Assembly (NCBI GenBank): GCA_960531495.1 | Contig: OY482855.1 | Span: 620,001 to 684,000 of the forward strand | Length of the DNA: 64,000 nucleotides | Origin: Zeus faber | Taxonomy: Eukaryota > Chordata > Actinopteri > Zeiformes > Zeidae | Reading direction: 5' to 3' | Shown here: piece by piece, positions 37,444-49,571 of the stretch | Layout: the number at the start of each line of letters is the position of its first letter | Position numbering within the stretch: position 1 is the first letter of the stretch | The notes under the pieces: generated by a model | What the model was told of the DNA's origin: nothing | What the model saw: only the letters and a program-made list of their open reading frames with translations | The model's database searches: none | Position numbers and translations under genes: made by a program

Positions 37444-40160
37444 TCAACAATTGAAAGAAAGATTGCAAGTAATATTTAAAAAAGAAAGATTGAAAGAAAG
37501 AATGAAAGAATGAAAGAAAGATTGAAAGATTGAAAAAAAAAGAAAGATTGAAAGATTGAATGATTGAAAGAAAGACTGAAAGAAAGATTGAAAGATTCAA
37601 AAATTGAAAGAAAGATTGCAAGAAAGATTGAAAAAAGAAGGATTGAAAGAAAGAATGAAAGAAATATTGAAAGTAAGAAAGATTGAAAGAAATAACAAAA
37701 GAAAGATTGAAAGAAAGAATGAAAGAAAGATTGAAAGATAGATGGAAAGAAAGATTGGAATAAAGATAGAAAAATTGAAATTAAGAAAGAATGAAAGAAA
37801 GATTGAAAGATTGAAATATTGAAAGAAAGAATGAAAGAAAGATTGAAAGATGAAAGAAAGATTGAAAGATTGAAAGATTGAAAGATTGAAATAAAGATTA
37901 AAAGTTTGAAAGAAAGATTGAAAGAAAGATTTAAAGAAAGAAAGATTGAAAGTAAGAAAGATTGAAAGAAATATTGAAAGAAAGATTGAAAAAAAGAAAG
38001 ATTGAAAGAAAGATTGAAAGAAAGATTGAAAGACTGATGGAAAGAATGAAATAAAGATTGAAAGAAAGATTGAAAGAAAGAAATATTGAAGGAAAGATTG
38101 AAAGATTGAATGATTGAAAGAAAGACTGAAAGAAAGATTGACGGACAGAAAGATTGAAAGAAAGAATGAAAAAAAGATTGAAAGAAAGAATGAAAGAAAG
38201 ATTGAAAGATTAAACAATTGAAAGAAAGATTGCAAGAAAGATTGAAAAAAGAAAGATTGAAAGAAATAATAAAAGAAAGATTGAAAGAAAGATGGAAAGA
38301 AAGAAAGATTGAAAGAAATAACAAAAGAAAGATTGAAAGAAAGAATGAAAGAAAGATTGGACGATTGGAAACAATATTGAAAGAAAGAAAGATTGAAAGT
38401 AAGATAGATTGAAAGAAAGATTGAAAGATTGAAAGATTTAAATAAAGATTGAAAGTTTGAAAGAAAGATTGAAAGAAAGATTTAAAGAAAGATTGAAAGA
38501 CTGAAAGAAAGAATGAAAGGCAGATTGAAAGAAAGATTGAAAGTAAGAAGGTTTGAAAGAAAGAATGAAAGAAAGATTGAAAGATTGCAAGAAAGAATGA
38601 AAGAAAGATTGAAAGATTGAAATATTGAAAGAAAGAATGAAAGAAAGATTGAAAGATTGAAAGAAAGAATGAAAGAAAGATTGGAAGAAAGATTGAAAGA
38701 TTGAAAGATTGAAATAAAGATTGAAAGTTTAAAAGAAAGATTGAAAGAAAGACTGAAAGAAAGATTGAAAGATTGAAAGAAAGATTGAAAGATTGAAATA
38801 TTGTAAGAAAGAATGAAAGAAAGATTGAAAGATTGAAAGAAAGATTGAAAGAAAGATTGAAAGAATGAAAGATTGAAATAATGATTCAAAGTTTGAAAGA
38901 AAGATTGAAAGAAAGATTTAAACAAAGAAAGATTGAAAGTAAGAAAGATTGAAAGAAATATTGAACGAAAGATTGAAAGAAAGGATGAAAGAAAGATTGA
39001 AAGAAAGATTGAAAAAAAGAAAGATTGAAAGAAAGATTGAACGACTGAAGGAAAGAATGAAAGAAAGATTGAAAGAAAGATTGAAAGAAAGAAATATTGA
39101 AGGAAAGATTGAAAGATTGAAAGATTGAAAGAAAGACTGAAAGAAAGATTGACAGACAGAAAGATTGAAAGAAAGAATGAAAGAAAGATTGAAAGAAAGA
39201 ATAAAAGAAATATTGAAAGATTAAACAATTGAAAGAAAGATTGCAAGAAAGATTTAAAAAAGAAAGATTGAAAGAAAGAATAAAAGAAAGATTGAAAGAA
39301 AGATGGAAAGAAAGAAAGATTGAAAGAAATAACAAAAGAAAGATTGAAAGAAAGAATGAAAGAAAGATTGAACGATTGGAAGAAATATTGATAGAAAGAA
39401 AGATTGAAAGTAAGATAGATTGAAAGTAAGAATGAAAGAAAGATTGAAAGATTTAAAGAAAGAATGAAAGAAAGATTGAAAGATTGAAATATTGAAAGAA
39501 AGAATGAAAGAAAGATTGAAAGATTGAAAGAAAGAATGAAAGATTGAAAGATTGAAATAAAGATTGAAAGTTTGAAAGAATGATTGAAAGAAAGATTTAA
39601 AGAAAGATTTAAAGAAAGATTGAAAGACTGAAAGAAAGAATGAAAGGCAGATTGAAAGAAAGATTGAAAGTAAGAAAGATTGAAAGAAAGAATGAAAGAA
39701 AGATTGAAAGATTGCAAGAAAGAATGAAAGAAATATTGAAAGATTGAAATATTGAAAGAAAGACTGAAAGAAAGATTGAAAGAAAGATTTAAAGAAAGAA
39801 AGAAAGATTGAAAGAAAGATTGAAAGAAAGATTGAAAGAAAGATTGAAAGAAAGAATGAAACAAAGATTGAAATAAAGAATGAAAGAAAGATTGAAAGAA
39901 AGATTGAAAGAAAGAAAGATTGAAAGATTGAATGATTGATAGAAAGACTGAAAGAAAGAATGACGGACGGAAAGATTGAAAGAAAGAATGAAAGAAAGAT
40001 TGAAAAAAAGATTGAAAGACTGAAAGAAAGAATGAAAGAAACATTGAAAGATTAAACAATTGAAAGAAAGATTGCAAGAAAGATGGAAAGAATGAAAGAT
40101 TGAAATAATGATTGAAAGTTTGAAAGAATGATTGAAAGAAAGATTTAAACAAAGAAAGAT
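37444..40160 (+). repeat. B-type satellite, left flank of LINE copy 2
   Basis: Copy of 12740-15540. Relative to that copy it has lost 76 bp in total between ~38413 and ~38790 and a further 8 bp nearer the LINE. The variant tag attgcaagtaatattt is at 37463. B-type landmarks aaaggcagattg, gtaagaaggtttg and gacggacgg are all present. Confidence 0.8.
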
Positions 40161-40423
40161 TACATTTACATTTACATTTAGTCATTTAGCAGACGCTTTT
40201 ATCCAAAGCGACTTACAAGGGAGAATAACATTCAGCTACATTGCGACAGAGATTAGTGTAACAACAACATTGGTGTAACAATAAATTCTGCAAGGTGGTG
40301 CTAAGTAATTGTAGATTAGGACAGGAGGTACTCACTGAAGAGCTGGGTCTTCAGGTGCTTCTTAAAGACAGAGAGGGAGGTCCACGCTCTGGTCATTTTT
40401 GGCAGCTCGTTCCACCAACGTGG
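40161..40423 (-). mobile_element. 5'-truncated L2-like LINE, 3' end (copy 2)
   Basis: Same 263-bp element as at 15541-15803, with identical end points and the same flanking satellite. I count one difference: C at 15764 versus A at 40384. Shared end points and shared flanks mean a single insertion that was later copied inside a larger duplicated block, not two independent insertions. Confidence 0.9.
40316..40423 (-). pseudogene. LINE reverse-transcriptase ORF, C-terminal 35 codons (copy 2)
   Basis: Same C-terminal remnant as in copy 1, with the stop codon at 40318-40316. The single base difference at 40384 turns a Gly codon (GGG in copy 1) into Trp (TGG) just before TSLSVFKKHLK. The fragment has no start and no catalytic part, so neither version is functional. 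It serves as a molecular marker for the duplication. Confidence 0.8.
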
Positions 40424-41690
40424 AAGATTGAAAGATTGAAAGAAAGAATGAAAGATTGAAAGAAAGAATGAAAGAATGATTGAAAGAAAGAATGAAAGAA
40501 TGAAAGAAAGATTGAAAGATTGAAAGAAATATTGAAAGAAAGAGAGAATGAAAGTAAGAAAGATGGAAAGAAAAATTGAAAGATTGAAAGATTGAAAGAA
40601 AGAATTAAAGAAAGATTGAATGATTGAAAGATTGAAAGAAAAATTGAAAGAAAAGATTGAAGAAAGAAAGATTTAAAGAAAAAAAGATTTAAAGAAAGAT
40701 TGAAAGACTAAAAGTAAGAATGAAAAAAAAGATTGAAAAAAGAAAGAAAGATTGAAAGAAAGATTGAAAGAAAGATTGAAAGAAAGAATGAAAGTTTGAA
40801 AGAAAGATTGAAAGAAAGATTGAAAGAAAGATTGAAAGACTGAAAGAAAAAATGAAAGAAAGATTAAAAGAGAGATTGAAAGATTGAAAGATTGAAAGAA
40901 AGAATGAAAGATTGAAAGAAAGAATGAAAGAATGAATGAAAGATTAAAAGATTGAAAGAAATATTGAAAAAAAGAAAGATTGAAAGTAAGAAAAATTGAA
41001 AGAATGAATGAAAGAAACAAAAAAAGACTGATAAAAAGAAAGAATGTTTGAGAGATCAAAATATTTAAAGAAAGAAAGATTGAAAGAAAGATTTTAAGAC
41101 TGAATTAAAGAATTAAAGAAAGATTGAAAGAAAGGTTGAAAGATAGAATGAAAGAAAGATTGAAAGATTGAAAGTTGTAAAGAAAGATTGAAAGAAAGAT
41201 TTAAAGAAAGATTGAAAGACTAAAAAAAAGAATGAAAGAAAGATTGAAAGGTTGAAAGAAAGAATGAAAGAATGAAAGAAAGATTGAAAGATTGAAAGAA
41301 AGATTGGAAGAATGAATGAAAGTATGAAAGAAAGATTGAAAGATCGAAGGAAAGATTGAAAGAACGATTGAAAGAAAGAATGAAAGAATGAAAGAAAGAT
41401 TGAAAGATTGAAAGAAAGATTGAAAGTAATAAAGATTGAAAGAAGGAATGAAAGAAAGCTTGAAAGAAAGATTGAAAGAAAGATTTTAAGAAAGGTTGAA
41501 AGACTGAAAGAAAGAATGAAAGAAAGAATGATTGAAAGATTGAAAGAAAGAATGAAAGATTGAAAGAAAGAATATAAGAACGATTGAAAGAAAGATTGAA
41601 AGTAAGATTGAAAGTTTGAAAGAAAGATTGAAAGACTGAAGGAAAGAATGAGTGAAAGATTGAAAGAAAGATTAAAAGAAAAAAAGATTG
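40424..41690 (+). repeat. Irregular satellite block beside LINE copy 2
   Basis: Copy of 15804-17050 with the same unusual words, including ttttaagaaaggttgaaag at 41484. Differences I can see are one substitution near 41312 (gaagaatgaatg versus gaagaaagaatg) and a 20-bp insertion near 41405. It shares markers with the D-type array at 55.3-64 kb. Confidence 0.7.
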
Positions 41691-44600
41691 AAAGTATTAA
41701 AGACTGAAAAAAATATTGAAAGAAAGATTGAAAGATTGAAAGATAGAATGAAAGAAAGATTGAAAGATTGAAAGATTGAAAGAAAGAATGAAAGAAAGAT
41801 TGAAAGAAAAAAATATTGAAGGAAAGATTGAAAGATTGAATGACTGAAAGAAAGAAAGACTGAAAGAAAGATTGACAGACAGAAAGATTGAAAGAAAGAA
41901 TGAAAGAAAGATTGAAAGAAAGAATGAAAGAAAGATTGAAAGAAAGAATGAAAGAAAGATTGAAAGATTGAAAGAAAGATTGAAAGAAAGATTTAAAGAA
42001 AGATTGAAAGACTGAAAGAAAGAATGAAAGAAATAATTAAAGAAAGATTGAAAGAACGAATGTAAGAAAGATTGAAAGATTGAAAGATTGAAATAAAGAT
42101 TGAAAGTTTGAAAGAAAGATTGAAAGAAAGATTTAAAGAAAGAAAGATTGAAAGAAATATTGAAAGAAAGATTGAAAGAATTAACAAAAGAAAGATTGAA
42201 AGAAAGAATGAAAGAAAGATTGAACGATTGGAAGAAATATTGAAAGAAAGATAGATTGAAAGTAAGATAGATTGAAAGAAAGAATGAAAGAAAGATTGAA
42301 AGATTTAAAGAATGAATGAAAGAAAGATTGATAGATTGAAATATTGAAAGAAAGAATGAAAGAAAGATTGAAAGATTGAAAGAAAGATTGAAAGATTGAA
42401 AGATTGAAATAAAGATTGAAAGTTTGAAAGAAAGATTGAAAGAAAGAATGAAAGAAAGATTGAAAAAAAGATTGATAGACTGAAAGAAAGAATGAAAGAA
42501 ACATTGAAAGATTAAACAATTGAAAGAAAGATTGCAAGAAAGATGGAAAGAATGAAAGATTGAAATAATGATTGAAAGTTTGAAAGAAAGATTGAAAGAA
42601 AGATTGAAAGAATGATTTAAACAAAGAAAGATTGAAAGTAAGAAAGATTGAAAGAAATATTGAACGAAAGATTGAAAGAAAGGATGAAAGAAAGATTGAA
42701 AGAAAGATTGAAAGATTGAAATACTGAAAGAAAGAATGAAAGAAAGATTGAAAGATTGAAAGAAAGATTGAAAGATTGAAAGATTGAAATAAAAATTGAA
42801 AGTTTGAAAGAAAGATTGAAAGAAAGATTTAAAGAAAGATTGAAAGACTGAAAGAAAAAATGAAAGGCAGATTGAAAGAAAGATTGAAAGATTGCAAGAA
42901 AGAATGAAAGAAATATTGAAAGATTGAAATATTGAAAGAAAGAATGAAAGAAAGATTGAAAGATTGAAAGAAAGATTGAAAGATTGAAAGATTGAAATAA
43001 AGATTGAAAGTTTGAAAGAAAGATTGAAAGATTGAAAGAAAGATTGAAAGAAAGATTGAAATAAAGATTGAAAGTTTGAAAGAAAGAAAGAAAGATTGAA
43101 AGAAAGATTGAAAGAAAGATTGAAAGAAAGAATGAAACAAAGATTGAAATAAAGAATGAAAGAAAGATTGAAAGAAAGATTGAAAGAAAGAAAGATTGAA
43201 AGATTGAATGATTGAAAGAAAGACTGAAAGAAAGAATGACGGACAGAAAGATTGAATGATTGAAAGAAAGACTGAAAGAAAGAATGACGGACAGAAAGAT
43301 TGAAAGAAAGAATGAAAGAAAGATTGAAAAAAAGATTGAAAGATTAAACAATTAGAAGAAAGATTGCAAGAAAGATGGAAAGAATGAAAGATTGAAATAA
43401 TGATTGAAAGTTTGAAAGAAAGATTGAAAGAAAGATTTAAACAAAGAAAGATTGAAAGTAAGAAAGATTGAAAGAAATATTGAACGAAAGATTGAAAGAA
43501 AGGATGAAAGAAAGATTGAAAGAAAGATTGAAAGATTGAAAGAAAGATTGAAAGAAAGATTGAAAGAATGATTTAAACAAAGAAAGATTGAAAGAAAGAT
43601 TGAAAGAAATATTGAACGAAAGATTGAAAGAAAGGATGAAAGAAAGATTGAAAGAAAGATTGAAAAAAAGAAACATTGAAAGAAAGATTGAACGACTGAA
43701 GGAAAGAATTAAAGAAAGATTGAAAGAAAGATTGAAAGAAAGATTTAAACAAAGAAAGATTGAACGTAAGAAAGATTGAAAGACATATTGAACGAAAGAT
43801 TGAAAGAAAGGATGAAAGAAAGATTGAAAGAAAGATTGAAAGATTGAAAGAAAGATTGAAAGAAAGGATGAAAGAAAGATTGAAAGAAAGATTGAAAGAT
43901 TGAAAGAAAGATTGAAAGAAAGATTGAAAGAATTAAATATTGAAATAATGATTGAAGTTTGAAAGAAAGATTGAAAGAAAGATTTAAACAAAGATAGATT
44001 GAAAGTAAGAAAGATTGAAAGAAATATTGAACGAAAGATTGAAAGAAAGGATGAAAGAAAGATTAAAACAAAGATAGATTGAAAGTAAGAAAGATTGAAA
44101 GAAATATTGAACGAAAGATTGAAAGAAAGGATGAAAGAAAGATTGAAAGAAAGATTGAAAAAAGAAAGATTGAAAGAAAGATTGAAAGAAAGATTGAAAG
44201 AAAGAAATATTGAAGGAAAAATTGAAAGATTGAATGATTGAAAGAAAGACTGAAAGAAAGATTGACAGAAAGAAAGATTGAAAGAAAGAATGAAAGAAAG
44301 ATTGAAAGAAAGAATGAAAGAAAGATTGAAAGATTAAACAATTGAAAGAAAGATTGCAAGAAAGATTGAAAAAAGAAAGATTGAAAGAAAGAATTAAAGA
44401 AAGATTGAAAGAAAGATGGAAAGAAAGAAAGATTGAAAGAAATAACAAGAGAAAGATTGAAAGAAAGAATGAAAGAAAGATTGAACGATTGGAAGAAATA
44501 TTGACGGAAAGAAAGATTGAAAGTAAGATAGATTGAAAGAAAGAATGAAAGAAAGATTGAAAGATTTAAAGAAAGAATGAAAGAAAGATTGAAAGATTGA

Positions 44601-46948
44601 AATACTGAAAGAAAGAATGAAAGAAAGATTGAAAGATTGAAAGAAAGATTGAAAGATTGAAAGATTGAAATAAAGATTGAAAGTTTGAAAGAAAGATTGA
44701 AAGAAAGATTTAAAGAAAGATTGAAAGACTGAAAGAAAGAATGAATGGCAGATTGAAAGAAAGATTGAAAGTAAGAAAGATTGAAAGAAAGAATGAAAGA
44801 AAGATTGAAAGATTGCAAGAAAGAATGAAAGAAATATTGAAAGATTGAAATATTGAAAGAAAGAATGAAAGAAAGATTGAAAGATTGAAAGAAAGATTGA
44901 AAGAAAGATTGAAAGATTGAAATAAACATTGAAAGTTTGAAAGAAAGATTGAAAGAAAGATTTAAAGAAAGAAAGATTGAAAGAAAGATTGAAAGAAAGA
45001 TTGAAAGAAAGAATGAAACAAAGATTGAAATAAAGAATGAAAGAAAGATTTAAAGAAAGATTGAAAGAAAGAAAGAAAGATTGAAAGATTGAATGATTGA
45101 AAGAAAGACTGAAAGAAAGAATGACGGACAGAAAGACTGAAAGAAAGAATGAAAGAAAGATTGAAAGAAAGAATGAAAGAAAGATTGAAAGATTAAACAA
45201 TTGAAAGAAAGATTGCAAGAAAGATTGAAAAAAGAAAGATTGAAAGAAAGAATTAAAGAAAGATTGAAAGAAAGATGGAAAGAAAGAAAGATTGAAAGAA
45301 ATAACAAAAGAAAGATTGAAAGAAAGAATGAAAGAAAGATTGAGCGATTGGAAGAAATATTGACAGAAAGAAAGATTGAAAGTAAGATAGATTGAAAGAA
45401 AGAATGAAAGAAAGATTGAAAGATTTAAAGAAAGAATGAAAGAAAGATTGAAAGATTGAATATTGAAAGAAAGAATGAAAGAAAGATTGAAAGATTGAAA
45501 GAAAGATTGAAAGATTGAAAGATTGAAATAAAGATTGAAAGTTTGAAAGAAAGATTAAAAAAAAGATTTAAAGAAAGATTGAAAGACTGAAAGAAAGAAT
45601 GAATGGCAGATTGAAAGAAAGATTGAAAGTAAGAAAGATTGAAAGAAAGAATGAAAGAAATATTGAAAGATTGAAATAATGAAAGAAAGAATGAAAGAAA
45701 GATTGAAAGGTTGAAAGAAAGATTGAAAGAAAGATTGAAAGATTGAAATAAAGATTGAAAGTTTGAAAGAAAGATTGAAAGAAATATTTAAAGAAAGAAA
45801 GAAAGATTGAAAGAAAGATTGAAAGAAAGATTGAATGAAAGAATGAAACAAAGATTGAAATAAAGAATGAAAGAAAGATTTAAAGAAAGATTGAAAGAAA
45901 GAAAGACTGAAAGAAAGAATGACGGACAGAAAGACTGAAAGAAAGAATGCAAGAAACATTGAAAGATTAAACAATTGAAAGAAAGATTGCAAGAAAGATG
46001 GAAAGAATGAAAGATTGAAATAATGATTGAAAGTTTGAAAGAAAGATTGAATGAAAGATTTAAACAAAGAAAGATTGAAAGTAAGAAAGATTGAAAGAAA
46101 TATTGAACGAAAGATTGAAAGAAAGGATGAAAGAAAGATTGAAAGAAAGATTGAAAAAAAGAAAGATTGAAAGAAAGATTGAACGACTGAAGAAAAGAAT
46201 GAAAGAAAGGTTGAAAGAAAGATTGAAAGAAAGATTGAAAAAAGAAAGATTGAAATAAAGATTGAACGACTGAAGGAAAGAATGAAAGAAAGATTGAAAG
46301 AAAGATTGAAAGAAAGAAATATTGAAGGAAAGATTGAAAGATTGAATGATTGAAAGAAAGACTGAAAGAAAGATTGACAGACAGAAAGATTGAAAGAAAG
46401 AATGAAAGAAAGATTAAAAGATTAAACAATTGGAAGAAAGATTGCAAGAAAGATTGAAAAAAGAAAGATTGAAAGAAAGATGGAAAGAAAGAAAGATTGA
46501 AAGAAATAACAAAAGAAAGATTGAAAGAAAGAATGAAAGAAAGTAAGATTGAAAGTAAGATAGATTGAAAGAAAGAATGAAAGAAAGATTGAAAGATTGC
46601 AAGAAAGAATGAAAGAAATATTGAAAGATTGAAATATTGAAAGAAAGAATGAAAGAAAGATTAAAAGATTGAAAGAAAGATTGAAAGAAAGATTGAAAGT
46701 TTGAAAGAAAGATTGAAAGAAAGATTTAAAGAAAGAAAGAAAGATTGAAAGAAAGATTGAAAGAAAGAATGAAACAAAGATTGAAAGAAAGAAAGATTGA
46801 ATGATTGAAAGAAAGACTGAAAGAAAGAATGACGGACAGAAAGATTGAATGAAAGAATGAAAGACTGAAAGAAAGAATGAAAGAAACATTGAAAGATTAA
46901 ACAATTGAAAGAAAGATTGCAAGAAAGATGGAAAGCAAGATTGAAAGA
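41691..46948 (+). repeat. B-type satellite, right of LINE copy 2
   Basis: Copy of 17051-21539 with two large length changes: +212 bp between ~42650 and 42892, and +602 bp between ~43725 and 44327, both made of local B-type sequence. There is also a 1-bp loss near 45459 (gattgaatattg) and a net 44-bp loss after ~46680. Similarity ends at about 46948, after ggaaagcaagattgaaaga. Confidence 0.75.
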
Positions 46949-49571
46949 AATAAAGATTGAAAGAAATAACAAAAGAAAGATTGAAAGAAATAATGAAAGA
47001 TAGAAAAATTGAAAGTAAGAAAGATTGAAAGAATGAATGAAAGAAATATTGAAAGATTGAAAGAAAGAATGAAAGAAAGATTGAAAAAAGCTGGAAAGAA
47101 AGATTGAAAGAAAGAAAGATTGAAAGAAATAATGAAATAAAGATTGAACGATTGGAAGAAATATTGAAAGATGGAAAAATTGAAAGTAAGAAAGAATGAA
47201 AGCAAGATTGAAAGATTGAAAGAAAGAATGAAAGAAAGATTGAAAGATTGAAATATTGAAAGAAAGAATGAAAGAAAGATTGATAGATTAAACAATTGAA
47301 AGAAAGATTGCAAGAAAGATTGAAAAAAGAAAGATTGAAAGAAAGAATTAAAGAAAGATTGAAAGATAGATGAAAGAAAGATTGAAAGAAAGAAAGATTG
47401 AAAGAAATAACAAAAGAAAGATTGAAAGATTGGAAGAAATATTGAAAGATAGAAAAATTGAAAGAAAGAAAGATTGAAAGAAAGAATGAAAGAAAGATTG
47501 AAAGATTGAAAGAAGAATGAAAAGAAGATTGAAAGATTGAAATATTGAAAGATAGAATGAAAGAAATATTGAAAGATTGAAAGAAAGATTGAAAGAAAGA
47601 TTGAAAGATTGAAAGATTGAAAGAAAGATTGAATGTTTGAAAGAAAGATTTAAAGAAAGATTTAAAGAAAGAATGAACGACTGAAAGATTGAAAGAAAGA
47701 TTGAAAGTTTGAAAGAAAGATTGAAAGACTGAAAGAAAGAATGAAAGAAAGATTGAAAGAAAGATTGAAAGATTGAAAGAAGTAATGAAAGAAAGATTGA
47801 AAGATTGAAATATTGAAAGAAAGAATGAAAGAAAGATTGATAGATTAAACAATTGAAAGAAAGATTGCAAGAAAGATTGAAAAAAGAAAGATTGAAAGAA
47901 AGAATTAAAGAAAGATTGAAAGATAGATGAAAGAAAGATTGAAAGAAAGAAAGATTGAAAGAAATAACAAAAGAAAGATTGAAAGATTGGAAGAAATATT
48001 GAAAGATAGAAAAATTGAAAGTAAGAAAGATTGAAAGAAAGAATGAAAGAAAGATTGAAAGATTGAAAGAAGAATGAAAAGAAGATTGAAAGATTGAAAT
48101 ATTGAAAGATAGAATGAAAGAAATATTGAAAGATTGAAAGAAAGATTGAAAGAAAGATTGAAAGATTGAAAGATTGAAAGAAAGATTGAATGTTTGAAAG
48201 AAAGATTTAAAGAAAGATTTAAAGAAAGAATGAACGACTGAAAGATTGAAAGAAAGATTGAAAGTTTGAAAGAAAGATTGAAAGACTGAAAGAAAGATTG
48301 AAAGAAAGATTGAAAGATTGAAAGAAGTAATGAAAGAAAGAAAGATTGAAAGTAAGAAAGATTGAAAGAAAGAATGAAAGAAAGATTGAACGAAAGATTG
48401 AAAAAAGAAAGATTGAAAGAAAAATTGCAAGAAAGATTGAAAGAAGGAATGAAAGAAATATTGAAAGAAAGATTGAAAGAAAGAAAGAAAGATTGAAAGA
48501 AATATTGAAAGAAAGATTGAAAGATTGAAAGATTTAAATTATGATTGAAAGTTTGAAAGAAAGATTGAAAGAAAGATTTAAAGAAAGAAAGATTGAAAGT
48601 AAGAAAGATTGAAAGAAATATTGAAAGAAAGATTGAAAGATTGAAAGAAAGATTGATTGAAAGAAAGAATGAAAGAAAGATTGAAAGAAAGATTGAAAGA
48701 CTGAAGGAAAGAATGAAAGAAAGATTGAAAGAAAGATTGAAAGAAAGATTGAAAGAAAGAAAGATTGAAAGAAAGATTGAAAGATTTACATATTGAAAGA
48801 AATAATGAAAGAAAGATTGAAAGATTGAAAGAAAGATTGAAAGAAAGATTTAAAGAAAGAAAGATTGAAAGAAATATTGAAATAAAGATTGAAAGTTTGA
48901 AAGAAAGATTGAAAGAAAGATTTAAAGAAATATTGAAAGACTGAAAGAAAGAATGAAAGGCAGATTGAAAGAAAGATTGAAAGTAAGAAAGATTGAAAGA
49001 AAGAATGAAAGAAAGATTGAAAGATTGCAAGAAAGAATGAATGAAATATTGAAAGATTGAAATATTGAAAGAAAGAATGAAAGAAAGATTGAAAGATTGA
49101 AAGTAAGATTGAAAGAAAGATTGAAATAATGATTGAAAGTTTGAAAGAAAGATTGAAAGAAAGATTTAAAGAAAGAAAGAAAGATTGAAAGAAAGATTGA
49201 AAGAAAGATTGAAAGAAAGAATGAAACAAAGATTGAAATAAAGAATGAAAGAAAGATTGAAAGAAAGATTGAAAGAAAGAAAGATTAAAAGATTGAATGA
49301 TTGAAAGAAAGACTGAAAGAAAGAATGACGGACAGAAAGATTGAAAGAAAGATTGAAAGAAAGATTGAAAAAAAGATTGAAAGACTGAAAGAAAGAATGA
49401 AAGAAACATTGAAAGATTAAACAATTGAAAGAAAGATCGCAAGAAAGATGGAAAGAATGAAAGATTGAAATAATGATTGAAAGTTTGAAAGAAAGATTGA
49501 AAGAAAGATTTGATTGAAAGAAATATTGAACGAAAGATTGAAAGAAAGGATGAAAGAAAGATTGAAAGAAA
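46391..49571 (+). repeat. 3172-bp tandem duplication, copy 1
   Basis: The tag attaaacaattggaagaaag at 46421 recurs at 49593 (offset 3172), as do the landmarks ending in ttgcaag at 46442, 46917, 47309 and 47865. A nested 556-bp tandem pair lies at about 47290-48400. The left part overlaps the end of the larger B-type duplication. No gene is visible. Confidence 0.8.
47290..48400 (+). repeat. Nested 556-bp tandem pair
   Basis: The gattgatagattaaac segment with ttgcaag at 47309 recurs with ttgcaag at 47865, a spacing of 556 bp (139 tetranucleotides). The following ~450 bp (gatagatgaaag, gaagaatgaaaagaag, gaacgactg) repeat in the same order; the second unit lacks one 12-bp word near 48290. Confidence 0.75.

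Larger units (their letters stand above)
35055..46948 (+). repeat. Large LINE-bearing duplicated block, copy 2
   Basis: Partner of 10232-21539. It differs by a ~121-bp deletion near 35665, a 76-bp loss in the B left flank, a 20-bp gain near 41405, and gains of 212 and 602 bp right of the LINE. The LINE itself differs at one base. The right edge is clear: divergence follows ggaaagcaagattgaaaga at 46948 versus 21539. Confidence 0.85.

Noticed and set aside
10232..46948. The ~25-kb duplication as a pure assembly artefact
   Set aside because: The copies differ by a base in the LINE, by deletions of ~121 and 76 bp, by gains of 20, 212 and 602 bp, and have different right flanks. An artefact is not excluded without raw reads, but simple false duplication would give identical copies.
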